The position numbers and the translations under genes were made by a program. Source: Luteimonas cucumeris (GTDB lineage: Bacteria > Pseudomonadota > Gammaproteobacteria > Xanthomonadales > Xanthomonadaceae). From it: DNA of 64,000 bases. A model generated the notes under the pieces. It had not been told where the DNA came from. It did no database searches and was given only the letters and a program-made list of their open reading frames with translations. The stretch covers positions 496,001 through 560,000 of the forward strand of contig NZ_VLKN01000001.1 of the NCBI RefSeq assembly GCF_007830035.1, given 5' to 3'. The stretch's first letter is position 1. Each line of letters begins with the position of its first letter. Below are positions 1-7,796 of this stretch, piece by piece.

Positions 1-2204
1 GTCGCCTGCCAGGCACGATCGACCAGGCGGCTGCTTTCCACGGTCACCACCCGCATCTGGTTCTTCGCCATCAGCCGCGCCAGGTGGTCGAGCGTCATTT
101 CGGCGATGCGCTGGCCGCGGTTGTTGACGAACAATGCGTTGTCGGTGATCGGGCTGTACCAGGACAGGCGCCGGCGCGTCCTGTCGCCCTGCTGGTTGTT
201 GGTGAATTCCATCCATGTGCCGAACGGTAGCGAGCGGAGATGCTCGTAGCAGGCCTGTTCCTCGCCATTGCGCGGCCGCGTTTCGGCCTTCTTCGCCGTG
301 GCATCCTCGCCCAGGCGCGTATGCGACTTGAGCTTGACGCTGAGCTCGGTGCGCGAGGCTGCATCATCGCTTTCAGTCGGTGCGCGGCTGAGCTGGCGCG
401 CCATCGCCGCGGCTTCGTTGGCGTGATAGCCCACCTGCAGCATCGATTGCTCGATCTGGGTGGCGAGATCGGCGTCGAGCGTGGAGTCCTTGGCGCAGGT
501 GACCTCGATGATGCGACGCGTCGACTCCAGGTGCGTGCGCCACAGTTCGGACTGTTCGCCGTTGCGCAGCAGCACCAGGGTGAGGACGTCGGCCCAGGCC
601 TGGCGCAGCAGCGTCTGCACGAAGCGCGGCAGCGGCTGCTGCCGGATCATCTCGTCCAGTACCGTGGCCGCACGCTGCTTGGCGACCGCCAGCTTTTCCT
701 TGCCGCGTGCGGCTTCGACATGGCGGCGCTCACTGACTTCGGCGCGGCGCGCCTGCACCTGCAACTGCTGCTGCAGGTCGGCGTTGGCCTGTTCGAAGAC
801 CTGCACGTCGCCTTCGTAATCGTTGACGACGCGTTCGACGGTCTGCGCCAGCTGGTTTTCGAAGTGCGGATCGACGCCGTCGTCGCCCAGCCAGGTCGCG
901 CCGGATTCGGCCACCGTATTGAGGAACATGCGGCCGGGATGTTCGCTGCGCACGAAGAAGGCGCGGTCCTGCAGCGCCAGGCGCAGCAACGGTACCTGCA
1001 GGCGATCGAGCAGCTCGCGGGCGAGGGTGTCGCCACGCACCTCGCGTTCGAGTTCGGTGTAGAGCAGGCCGAGCAGGTCGAAGGTGTCGTTGTCCTCGCG
1101 CGACAGCGTGGCCGCCGAGCCGCGCTGCTGGCGGGCCATCGCCAGCACGGCCTGCTGCACGTCGCGCAGCGAGCGTTTCTGTTCCGGCGCTGCGGCGCTG
1201 CGTGGGTTGCGCTGCAGCGTGCCGAGCATCTCGTCCAGCGCCGGCGCGGCCAGCGCCTCGGCGCTGGAGGCGGGGCTTCCGGCCTGCAGCTTGCCGATCA
1301 GGCCGCGGCGCCCGGACAGCAGCTGCTGCAGCAGCGCGAACTGCATGGCGTCGTCGGTGGCGCTGGGGGCATCGGCCTGTCCCAGCCAGCCGGTGTACGG
1401 CGTCGTGGCGGGATCGGCGGCCGGCGCCGTGGCGACAGGTTTGCGGGTGCCATCACGCGAGACTGGTTCGCTCGCGGTCGCAGCGGGCGCCTGCGCGGCA
1501 GGACGGATCCGTGCAGGCACGAACTCCAGGCCCGGCAGGATCCCGGCCTTGCCGAGTGCGTCGTTCATCAGCTCGGCCAGCGGCGGGTAACCGGCCAGCA
1601 CATGGTGTTCGAAGGCGCGATACAGCAATTGCCGGAGCACGTTGTCGTGGTGCAGGGTCATCGCGGTGTCATGGGCGATGCGCAGCAGCGCACGCGGCCC
1701 GACCGGCAGGCGTTCGGTCTCGAAGGCCGGGCTCGCGGCCATCACGCCGAAGCGTTGCCCGAGCAGATAGAGCGTCAGCGTGGCGCGCGACTCGTAGCGC
1801 ACTGCGAGGTCACGCAGCTTCATTTCGTCGTCGCTGGATTCATGGTCGACCAGCTGCCACTGCTGGCTTCCCGGCTTGGCGACCAGCGCCGGTTCGATCT
1901 CGATGCGCGGCGTGCGCAGGCGCGCCAGCGTGTCCTCCAGGCCGTGCAGGTAGCGCGGGATGAAATCGGCGCGGGTCAGTCGCAGGCTGCGCAATGCGTT
2001 GAACTGGTCGTCCTGGGCGGTGGAGCTGCGGGCATGATTGGCCTGCTGGAACAGTTGCTGCTCCAGCTCGTTCAACATCTTGCCGAGGCCACGCACGACC
2101 TCCTCGGAGATCACCGACAGCAACTGCTCCAGCGCGCTGCGCACGCGCGGTGGCAGGTCGCTGCCGACCAGGGTCGCGTATTGGGTGTCTTTGGGATGCA
2201 CCAT
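1..2204 (-). CDS. DUF1631 family protein (3' end beyond window)
   Basis: About 734 residues are visible from an ATG at 2204; the C-terminus lies left of the window. The protein is soluble, largely helical and charged, with no signal peptide. The N-terminus reads MVHPKDTQYATLVGSDLPPR and the visible C-terminal part has a compact beta-rich stretch (GTWMEF...LSWYSP...LFVNNRG) that resembles a PilZ-like fold. This layout matches the DUF1631 family of gammaproteobacteria, sometimes misnamed thymidine phosphorylase. The biochemical role is unknown; a cyclic-di-GMP link would be inference from the PilZ-like end only. The family assignment is from memory of its features. Confidence 0.75.
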   Translation of the reverse strand, partial: MVHPKDTQYATLVGSDLPPRVRSALEQLLSVISEEVVRGLGKMLNELEQQLFQQANHARSSTAQDDQFNALRSLRLTRADFIPRYLHGLEDTLARLRTPRIEIEPALVAKPGSQQWQLVDHESSDDEMKLRDLAVRYESRATLTLYLLGQRFGVMAASPAFETERLPVGPRALLRIAHDTAMTLHHDNVLRQLLYRAFEHHVLAGYPPLAELMNDALGKAGILPGLEFVPARIRPAAQAPAATASEPVSRDGTRKPVATAPAADPATTPYTGWLGQADAPSATDDAMQFALLQQLLSGRRGLIGKLQAGSPASSAEALAAPALDEMLGTLQRNPRSAAAPEQKRSLRDVQQAVLAMARQQRGSAATLSREDNDTFDLLGLLYTELEREVRGDTLARELLDRLQVPLLRLALQDRAFFVRSEHPGRMFLNTVAESGATWLGDDGVDPHFENQLAQTVERVVNDYEGDVQVFEQANADLQQQLQVQARRAEVSERRHVEAARGKEKLAVAKQRAATVLDEMIRQQPLPRFVQTLLRQAWADVLTLVLLRNGEQSELWRTHLESTRRIIEVTCAKDSTLDADLATQIEQSMLQVGYHANEAAAMARQLSRAPTESDDAASRTELSVKLKSHTRLGEDATAKKAETRPRNGEEQACYEHLRSLPFGTWMEFTNNQQGDRTRRRLSWYSPITDNALFVNNRGQRIAEMTLDHLARLMAKNQMRVVTVESSRLVDRAWQA

Positions 2205-2333
2205 GGCCTGCCCGTTTTCGCCCCCTGCGAAAATCGTGTCGTGTTAAATAGCACGGCCGGCGCCGCTTGCGCCACACACGTTTCCTTGTAACGCGATGTC
2301 GCGGCGACGGCGGCCACCGCGCGCCGGCTGCGC

Positions 2334-2519
2334 TCAATCGTCCCGCGTGGCGTGGAGCGCGAGGATCTGGCCGGCTTCGTCCAGTTGCAGGCGCAACTCG
2401 ATCGGCCGGCAGCACACCGGGCAATCCTCGACGTAAGCCGCGTCGCCGGCGCTGGCGTCGACCAGCGCGTCGAAGCGTTCACCGCAGTAGGGGCATTGCA
2501 CGGCAAGTGAATCGAGCAT
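2334..2519 (-). CDS. CPXCG motif-containing small cysteine-rich protein
   Basis: This is a 61-residue protein with two cysteine pairs, C9-P-Y-C12-G and C33-P-V-C36-C37, the spacing expected of a small zinc ribbon. The opening CPYCGE motif and the length fit the CPXCG-type cysteine-rich family found beside housekeeping genes in Xanthomonas and Pseudomonas. The start at 2519 was chosen because the motif normally begins about eight residues in; an upstream in-frame ATG at 2567 would add 16 unlike residues. The function is unknown. Confidence 0.75.
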   Translation of the reverse strand: MLDSLAVQCPYCGERFDALVDASAGDAAYVEDCPVCCRPIELRLQLDEAGQILALHATRDD

Positions 2520-2604
2520 CGGCGCAGCATGATGCGCGCGACGATGGCAGCGCGTGAAGCCGGCCATGATCAGAAGACGCGCCTGGGCGCTGGCCTGCGC
2601 CGCG

Positions 2605-3759
2605 TCAGTCCTGCAGGAACAGCGCGATCACATCGTTGGTGAAACGGCGGCCAAGCTCGCTCGGCATGACGCGATCGTTTTCGACCGAGAGCCAGCCATG
2701 GTCGATGGCCAATGCGAGTTCCGTGGCGATGGCGCTGCGATCCAGCCCGGTGCACGCCTCGAAGCCGGCCAGCGAGAAACCTTCGTTCAGGCGCAGCGCG
2801 TTCAGCATGTAATCGAAGGGCCGGCGTCGCGCTTCGATGCGCTCGTCACCGCCGATCGCCTCCGCGCGCCCTGCCTTGGCCAGGTAATCGGCCGGATGCT
2901 TGACCTTCCAGCGACGCAGGATCGATTGTTCGGCGCCCAGGGTCAGTTTGCCATGCGCGCCGGCGCCGATGCCGAGATAGTCGCCAAAGCGCCAGTAGTT
3001 GAGGTTGTGCGCGCATTGCCGACCCGGTTGCGCGTATGCGGAGACTTCGTACTGCGCGTAGCCGGCGTCGGCCAGCATCGCCTGGCAACGTTCCTGCATG
3101 TCCCAGGCGTCGTCGTGTTCCGGAATGCCGGCCGGCGGCCGGGCGGCGAAAACGGTATTCGGCTCCAGCGTCAGCTGGTAGTGGCTGATGTGCGTGGGCT
3201 GCAGTGCGATCGCGCGCTCGACGTCGCGCTCGGCCATCGCCAGGGTCTGCTGCGGCAACGCATACATCAGGTCGAGGTTGAAGTTGTCGAAGCCGGCATC
3301 CTGCGCCAGCTTCACCGCGCGCTCGGCCTCGCGACTGTCGTGGATGCGGCCGAGCCGTTGCAGACAGCCATCGTCGAAACTCTGCAGGCCGAAGCTGAGC
3401 CGGTTCACGCCGGCGGCGCGGTAATCCTCGAAGCGGCCGTGCTCGGTAGTGCCGGGATTGGTTTCCAGGGTGATTTCCAGCGAGGGCGCAAAGCGCAACC
3501 GCGACGAGGCCGCCTGCAGGAAGCGATCGACCGCATCCGCCGGAAACAGGCTCGGCGTGCCACCGCCGAAGAACACGGTCTGCACGCTGCGACCCCAGAC
3601 CAGCGGCAGGTCGTGGTCGAGATCGGCGATCAGCGCGTCGACATAGGCTTCGAACGGCAACACGCCTCGGCCCTCGTGCGAGTTGAAATCACAGTACGGG
3701 CATTTGCGGACGCACCAGGGCAGGTGCACGTACAGCGACAGCGGTGGCGGGGTCAGCAT
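2605..3759 (-). CDS. hemW: Radical SAM heme chaperone HemW
   Basis: This 384-residue protein carries the radical SAM cluster motif C16-x3-C20-x2-C23 (WCVRKCPYCDF), followed by the HemW-type NSHEGRG stretch, the FFGGGTPSLF glycine motif and the C-terminal HemW domain (LNYWRFGDYLGIGAGAHG). HemW is a cytoplasmic heme-binding protein thought to deliver heme to respiratory enzymes; it was formerly mistaken for coproporphyrinogen oxidase HemN. The start at 3759 (MLTPPPLSLYVHLPW) matches the family N-terminus; the longer form from 3831 would read through a REP-like hairpin. It lies downstream of rdgB on the same strand, as in other xanthomonads. Confidence 0.93.
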   Translation of the reverse strand: MLTPPPLSLYVHLPWCVRKCPYCDFNSHEGRGVLPFEAYVDALIADLDHDLPLVWGRSVQTVFFGGGTPSLFPADAVDRFLQAASSRLRFAPSLEITLETNPGTTEHGRFEDYRAAGVNRLSFGLQSFDDGCLQRLGRIHDSREAERAVKLAQDAGFDNFNLDLMYALPQQTLAMAERDVERAIALQPTHISHYQLTLEPNTVFAARPPAGIPEHDDAWDMQERCQAMLADAGYAQYEVSAYAQPGRQCAHNLNYWRFGDYLGIGAGAHGKLTLGAEQSILRRWKVKHPADYLAKAGRAEAIGGDERIEARRRPFDYMLNALRLNEGFSLAGFEACTGLDRSAIATELALAIDHGWLSVENDRVMPSELGRRFTNDVIALFLQD

Positions 3760-3768
3760 CTGCGTATT

Positions 3769-3795
3769 GTAGGAGCGCGTCGCGGGGCGACGCCG
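3769..3795. repeat. REP-like palindromic element
   Basis: The GTAGGAGCG lead followed by a 7-bp perfect stem (GCGTCGC, GGG loop, GCGACGC at 3777-3793) is typical of the extragenic palindromes common in Xanthomonadales and Pseudomonas. It lies in the 74-bp gap between rdgB and the chosen hemW start and could act on the shared transcript. A shorter palindrome of similar appearance is at 20398-20411. Confidence 0.55.
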
Positions 3796-3833
3796 TTGAT
3801 CGGGTTTCTGGGCTGGTTGCGCCAGGCGCACGC

Positions 3834-4424
3834 CTATAGTTCGGCGAGGCGTCGCTTCAGCGCGGCCAGCGCCAGGCCGCGATGGCTGACGCGGTTCTTG
3901 TCCGCGGGCGTCATTTCAGCGGCGGACAGGTTCGAAGCCGGATCGAGGAAAACCGGGTCGTAACCATGGCCGCCACCGCCGCGACGCGCAGGCAGGATCA
4001 GGCCACGCCAGCTGCCTTCGACCACGATCGGTTCGGGATCTTCGGCATGGCGCAGCAGCGCCAGCACGCAATGAAAGCGCGCGCTGCGCGATGCTTCGGG
4101 CATGCCGTCAAGTTCGTGCAGCAGCTTGTCGATGTTGGCGTCGGCATCGCCGTGCGCGCCGCCGTAACGCGCCGAGTACAGGCCAGGCGCGCCGTGCAAG
4201 GCGTCCACGCACAATCCGGAATCATCGGCCAGCGCCGGCAAGCCGGTCGCGCGTGCCGCATGCCGCGCCTTGATCAGCGCGTTCTCGATGAAGGTCGTGC
4301 CGGTCTCTTCGGCGTCGACCACGCCGAATTCCGATTGCGCATGCAGTTCGATGCCGTCGCCGGCGAGCAGTTCGCGCAGTTCGTGCAGCTTGCCGGCGTT
4401 GCTGCTGGCCAGGACCAGTTTCAT
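3834..4424 (-). CDS. rdgB: RdgB/HAM1 family non-canonical purine NTP pyrophosphatase
   Basis: This 196-residue enzyme hydrolyses dITP, XTP and related nucleotides to monophosphates, cleaning the nucleotide pool. It shows the N-terminal substrate motif S8-N-A-G-K12, the general-base region [25 protein letters not shown], the FHCVLAL strand and the C-terminal YDPVF and SHRGLA motifs. The length is normal for the family. It sits between the small membrane protein/rph pair and hemW, in the same orientation. Confidence 0.95.
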   Translation of the reverse strand: MKLVLASSNAGKLHELRELLAGDGIELHAQSEFGVVDAEETGTTFIENALIKARHAARATGLPALADDSGLCVDALHGAPGLYSARYGGAHGDADANIDKLLHELDGMPEASRSARFHCVLALLRHAEDPEPIVVEGSWRGLILPARRGGGGHGYDPVFLDPASNLSAAEMTPADKNRVSHRGLALAALKRRLAEL

Positions 4425-4455
4425 GGCGTCGATGCGTGGCGTGCCAAGCCGCGGA

Positions 4456-4659
4456 TCAGCGCCGGGTATTGCCGCCGGCGCGGAACTGGATAACTCCGTA
4501 CACCAGCACGCCGGCGCCGAGCAGTCCCAGCGCCCAGAACAGATAGGGCCACGCGCCGCCCTGGCGCAGCATCCAGGTCTTGGTCTGGAAGGCCAGCGCC
4601 CACATTGCGCAGGCCAGCAGCACCAGCGCCAGCGTCTGGGTGGATCGTTGCAGTTTCAT
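4456..4659 (-). CDS. Small two-helix membrane protein
   Basis: This predicted protein has 67 residues and two hydrophobic segments (about residues 9-25, [17 protein letters not shown], and 38-60, [22 protein letters not shown]) separated by a short charged loop. Its ATG overlaps the stop codon of rph by 4 bp (ATGA), so the two are probably translationally coupled. I do not recognise a named family; similar short membrane proteins sit between rph and rdgB in relatives. An inner-membrane location is inferred from hydrophobicity. Confidence 0.65.
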   Translation of the reverse strand: MKLQRSTQTLALVLLACAMWALAFQTKTWMLRQGGAWPYLFWALGLLGAGVLVYGVIQFRAGGNTRR

Positions 4660-5387
4660 GTGTTCTCCAGCGCCGCGCGTTGCGCAGCCAGCAATTCGCC
4701 GATGCCTTGCTCGGCCAGTGCCAGCAGGGCGTCCAGTTCGTCGCGGCGGAAGGCATGGCCCTCGGCCGTACCCTGGAGTTCGATGAAGCCGCCGCCGTCA
4801 TTCATCACCACGTTCATGTCGGTGTCGCAGTCGCTGTCTTCGGCGTAGTCCAGGTCCAGCACCGGCACGCCGCGGTAGACGCCGACCGAAACCGCCGCGA
4901 CCGCGCCGAAGATTGGGTCCTTGTTGATCTCCTTGCGCGCACGCAGCCAGCGCACCGCGTCGACCAGCGCGACGTAGGCGCCAGTGATCGCGGCGGTGCG
5001 GGTGCCACCGTCGGCTTGCAGCACGTCGCAATCCAGGGTGATGGTGCGCTCGCCGAGCGCGCCGCGGTCGATGCAGGCGCGCAGCGCGCGGCCGATCAGG
5101 CGCTGGATCTCCAGCGTGCGACCGCCCTGCTTGCCGCGCGCGGCCTCGCGGTCGCTGCGCGAATGCGTGGCCCGCGGCAGCATGCCGTATTCGGCGGTAA
5201 CCCAGCCTTCGCCCTTGCCGCGCAGGAAACCGGGCACGCGGTTTTCGACGCTGGCAGTGCACAGCACGCGCGTGCCGCCGAACGACACCAGCACCGAGCC
5301 CTCCGCGTGCCGGGTGTAGCCGCGTTCGATGCGCACTTCGCGCATTTGCGCCGGCGTGCGGCCGCTGGGACGAAGGATGGCGTTCAT
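4656..5387 (-). CDS. rph: Ribonuclease PH
   Basis: This 243-residue phosphorolytic 3'-to-5' exoribonuclease trims tRNA 3' ends. Family motifs are present: [19 protein letters not shown] at the N-terminus, [33 protein letters not shown], the phosphate-site region [20 protein letters not shown] and [19 protein letters not shown]. The length is close to the usual 238-240. It is divergent from yicC across a 172-bp gap and overlaps the downstream small membrane gene by 4 bp. Confidence 0.96.
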   Translation of the reverse strand: MNAILRPSGRTPAQMREVRIERGYTRHAEGSVLVSFGGTRVLCTASVENRVPGFLRGKGEGWVTAEYGMLPRATHSRSDREAARGKQGGRTLEIQRLIGRALRACIDRGALGERTITLDCDVLQADGGTRTAAITGAYVALVDAVRWLRARKEINKDPIFGAVAAVSVGVYRGVPVLDLDYAEDSDCDTDMNVVMNDGGGFIELQGTAEGHAFRRDELDALLALAEQGIGELLAAQRAALENT

Positions 5388-5559
5388 GAGGCTGGGCTAC
5401 AGGGCGCGGCAGTCTAGCAGGAGCAGGCGCAGCGGCAGGGATCGCAACGCTCGACGCGAACGCCCGCAGCAACCGGCCCGCCTCGTTTCCCCGCCTTGGG
5501 TCCCGGCGATGAGCCTGCGAATGGCATACTTCCCGGCCGCCACACAAGAGCGTCGCCGC

Positions 5560-6420
5560 ATGATCCGCAGCATGACCGCCTTCGCCGCCGGCGAGCGCAA
5601 CACCGAGGCCGGCGTGCTCGGCTGCGAACTGCGTGCGGTCAACCACCGCTTCCTGGAAATCGGCGTGCGCCTGCCCGAGGAGCTGCGGGTGCTGGAGCCG
5701 GCGTTGCGCGAACGCATCGCCGCGCGCATCTCGCGCGGCAAACTGGACCTGACCTTGCGCCTGCGACCGACCGATGCCGCCGAAAACCTGCAGCTGAACC
5801 AGCCGCTGGTGTCGCAGCTGAGCGCCATTGCGCAGGACCTGGACGACCGTTTCCCGCACCTGCGCACCGACTTCGGCCAGTTGCTGCAATTGCCCGGCGT
5901 GCTGCAGTCGCGATCGGCTGATCCCGAGGCGTTGCAGGCGCAGGCGCTGGCGCTGCTGGACACGGTGCTCGGCGAATTCGTGGTGTCGCGCGAACGCGAA
6001 GGCGGCAAGCTGGCCGAAGTGATCGCCGAACGCGTTGACGCCATCGCCGCCCAGGCTGCGGAAGTGCGCGCGCTGATCCCGCTGATCCGCAGTGGCCAGC
6101 GCCTGAAACTGGAAACGCGCCTGGCCGACCTGCCGCAAACGGCCGACCCGGGCCGGCTGGAACAGGAGCTGGTGCTGTGGCTGCAGAAGCTCGACGTCGA
6201 CGAAGAGCTCGACCGTCTCGACAGCCATATCGTCGAGATCCGCCGAGTGCTGACGCAGAAGGAACCGGTCGGCCGCCGCCTGGATTTCCTGCTGCAGGAA
6301 TTCAACCGCGAAGCCAATACGCTCGGCTCCAAGTCGGTCGACGTGCGTACCACCAATGCCGCGGTCGAGCTGAAGGTATTGATCGACCAGATCCGCGAGC
6401 AGGTGCAGAACATTGAGTAG
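5560..6420 (+). CDS. YicC/YloC family endoribonuclease
   Basis: The 286-residue protein starts with the family signature MIRSMTAFAAGE and keeps the ELRAVNHRFLEI motif, the RGKLDLTLRL strand and the C-terminal REANTLGSKS and VELKVLIDQIREQVQNIE helices. YicC-type proteins are recently recognised hexameric endoribonucleases that cut small RNAs and mRNA. The start at 5560 follows the family; an upstream extension through 5329 lacks similarity. The next gene is gmk, as in many proteobacteria. Confidence 0.9.
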   Translation: MIRSMTAFAAGERNTEAGVLGCELRAVNHRFLEIGVRLPEELRVLEPALRERIAARISRGKLDLTLRLRPTDAAENLQLNQPLVSQLSAIAQDLDDRFPHLRTDFGQLLQLPGVLQSRSADPEALQAQALALLDTVLGEFVVSREREGGKLAEVIAERVDAIAAQAAEVRALIPLIRSGQRLKLETRLADLPQTADPGRLEQELVLWLQKLDVDEELDRLDSHIVEIRRVLTQKEPVGRRLDFLLQEFNREANTLGSKSVDVRTTNAAVELKVLIDQIREQVQNIE

Positions 6421-6484
6421 CCGTGATTCGGGATTCGTGATCTCAAGAGCGATGGCTTGCGATCGATATTGCGCCCGCTTTCAC

Positions 6485-6526
6485 GAATCACCAATCACCA
6501 ATCACGAATCACGAATCACGAATCAC
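6485..6526. repeat. Heptanucleotide tandem repeat upstream of gmk
   Basis: There are six contiguous 7-bp units (GAATCAC, CAATCAC, CAATCAC, then GAATCAC three times), ending six bases before the gmk start codon. A partial reverse-complement copy (GTGATTCGGGATTCGTGAT) lies at 6423-6441, so the yicC-gmk spacer can fold back on itself. No Shine-Dalgarno sequence is visible between the repeat and the ATG. Related heptads occur at 7659-7671, 7743-7772, 19021-19062 and 31930-31958. Confidence 0.85.
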
Positions 6527-6532
6527 TGATCT

Positions 6533-7150
6533 ATGCGCGGAACCCTCTTCATCGTCGCCGCCCCGTCGGGCGCCGGAAAATCCAGCATCGTCAATGCCTG
6601 CCTGGGGCGCGACGCCAACATCGCCCTGTCGATCTCGTTCACCTCGCGCGCGCCGCGGCCGGGCGAGCGCCATGCCGAGCATTACCACTTCATTTCCGAA
6701 GCGCAGTTCCAGGCGATGATCGACGCCGGCGAGTTCTTCGAGCATGCCCGCGTGCACGGCGACTGGAAGGGCACGGCGCGGCAATCGGTGGAGCCGTTGC
6801 TGGCCCAGGGCAAGGACGTGCTGCTGGAGATCGACTGGCAAGGCGCGCGCCAGGTGCGCGAGCGGGTGCCCGATGCGGTCAGCGTGTTCATCCTGCCGCC
6901 GTCGCGCGCCGCGCTCGAGGAGCGCATGCGCAAGCGCGGCCAGGACAGCGAAGCCACCATCGCGCAGCGTTTCGCCGCCGCGCGCGAGGAAATGTCGCAT
7001 TACGGCGAATTCGACTACGTGATCGTCAACGAGCACTTCGACAACGCCGTCGGCGACATGTGTGCGATCTTCACCGCCAGCCGCCTGCGCAAGGATGTCC
7101 AGGTCGTGCGCCACGCCGGGCTCATCACCGCCCTGTTGTCCGACGAGTAA
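6533..7150 (+). CDS. gmk: Guanylate kinase
   Basis: The 205-residue enzyme phosphorylates GMP to GDP with ATP. It has the P-loop APSGAGKSS (about residues 10-18), the GMP-binding region [21 protein letters not shown], the [16 protein letters not shown] motif and the lid region [10 protein letters not shown]. The ATG at 6533 gives the usual length; it is preceded directly by a heptanucleotide repeat instead of a clear ribosome-binding site. It is upstream of rpoZ and spoT, the common gmk-rpoZ-spoT arrangement. Confidence 0.96.
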   Translation: MRGTLFIVAAPSGAGKSSIVNACLGRDANIALSISFTSRAPRPGERHAEHYHFISEAQFQAMIDAGEFFEHARVHGDWKGTARQSVEPLLAQGKDVLLEIDWQGARQVRERVPDAVSVFILPPSRAALEERMRKRGQDSEATIAQRFAAAREEMSHYGEFDYVIVNEHFDNAVGDMCAIFTASRLRKDVQVVRHAGLITALLSDE

Positions 7151-7270
7151 TCGGTTCAGCCTGCCGTCCCGAGGTCGGTTCGGGACGACAGTCATGGAGC
7201 CAGAAGCTTGTCGATCCAACTTGGAACAGCTCAAGAGCGTGCCCAAGCCATTGATTTTCAAGGAAGCCGC

Positions 7271-7300
7271 TTGCGCTCCGGGTGCGGCCATGGCTACAAT
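7271..7300 (+). promoter_or_regulatory. Putative rpoZ promoter (TTGCGC-18-TACAAT)
   Basis: A TTGCGC at 7271-7276 and a TACAAT at 7295-7300 are separated by 18 bp and lie about 50 bp before the rpoZ ATG. The same hexamers with the same spacing occur before rpmE2 (20030-20059). A weak dyad at 7162-7192 lies between gmk and this site. This is inferred from sequence only. Confidence 0.45.
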
Positions 7301-7349
7301 CCGCGCCCTCCGTATAGATATGAGCGGCCAAGCGGCCGCCGGGAAGCCT

Positions 7350-7649
7350 ATGGCCCGCATTACCGTTGAAGATTGCCTGGAAGTGGTCGACAACCGCTTC
7401 GAACTCGTGATGATGGCCGCCAAGCGCGCGCGCCAGCTGGCCAATGGCGTCGAGTCCAAGATCGACAACAGCGAGCACGCCGACAAGCCGACCGTGCTGG
7501 CGCTGCGCGAAATCGCCGCGCGCCGCATCGACCAGGGCTATATCGACCAGGTCGAGAAGGCCGAGAAGGAACGTGCCGAACGCGAAGCGCTGGAATGGGC
7601 CGCCGCGGAAGTGGTCGCCGACGACGACCTGTCCAAGGGCGACGACTGA
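7350..7649 (+). CDS. rpoZ: DNA-directed RNA polymerase subunit omega
   Basis: This is a 99-residue protein with the omega signature [20 protein letters not shown], the [20 protein letters not shown] core and an acidic C-terminus. Omega assists folding and assembly of the beta-prime subunit and contributes to the ppGpp site of RNA polymerase, fitting its position just upstream of spoT. The start at 7350 matches the family; longer in-frame starts run into gmk. A strong terminator follows, so spoT needs read-through or its own promoter. Confidence 0.96.
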   Translation: MARITVEDCLEVVDNRFELVMMAAKRARQLANGVESKIDNSEHADKPTVLALREIAARRIDQGYIDQVEKAEKERAEREALEWAAAEVVADDDLSKGDD

Positions 7650-7702
7650 TCGAGCTGGGAATCGGGAATCGTCAAAGCCCGCCTCGTGCTCCTCTGGCGT
7701 TA

Positions 7703-7730
7703 AAAAAGCCCCGCTTCTGCGGGGCTTTTG
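7703..7730 (+). terminator. Rho-independent terminator after rpoZ
   Basis: An 11-bp stem (AAAAGCCCCGC / GCGGGGCTTTT) with a 4-5 base loop spans 7706-7729 and is A-rich before and T-rich after, a classical intrinsic terminator that may work in both directions. It is flanked by heptad repeats in opposite orientations (GGGAATC at 7659-7671; GATTCCC/GACTCCC at 7743-7772). Confidence 0.85.
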
Positions 7731-7742
7731 CTTGCTGTTCAC

Positions 7743-7772
7743 CGATTCCCGACTCCCGACTCCCGGTTCCCG
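7743..7772. repeat. Heptanucleotide repeats between rpoZ and spoT
   Basis: About four degenerate 7-bp units (GATTCCC, GACTCCC, GACTCCC, GGTTCCC) lie 25 bp before the spoT start. The reverse-complement form (GGGAATC twice) is at 7659-7671 on the other side of the rpoZ terminator, giving an inverted pair around it. Confidence 0.7.
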
Positions 7773-7796
7773 GCTGTTCCGCGCTACGCTCACCGC

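Noticed and set aside
240-2291. Long plus-strand open frame of 683 residues
   Set aside because: It is antisense to the DUF1631 gene; the translation is Arg/Gln/Gly-rich without domain logic, as expected of a GC-rich shadow frame.
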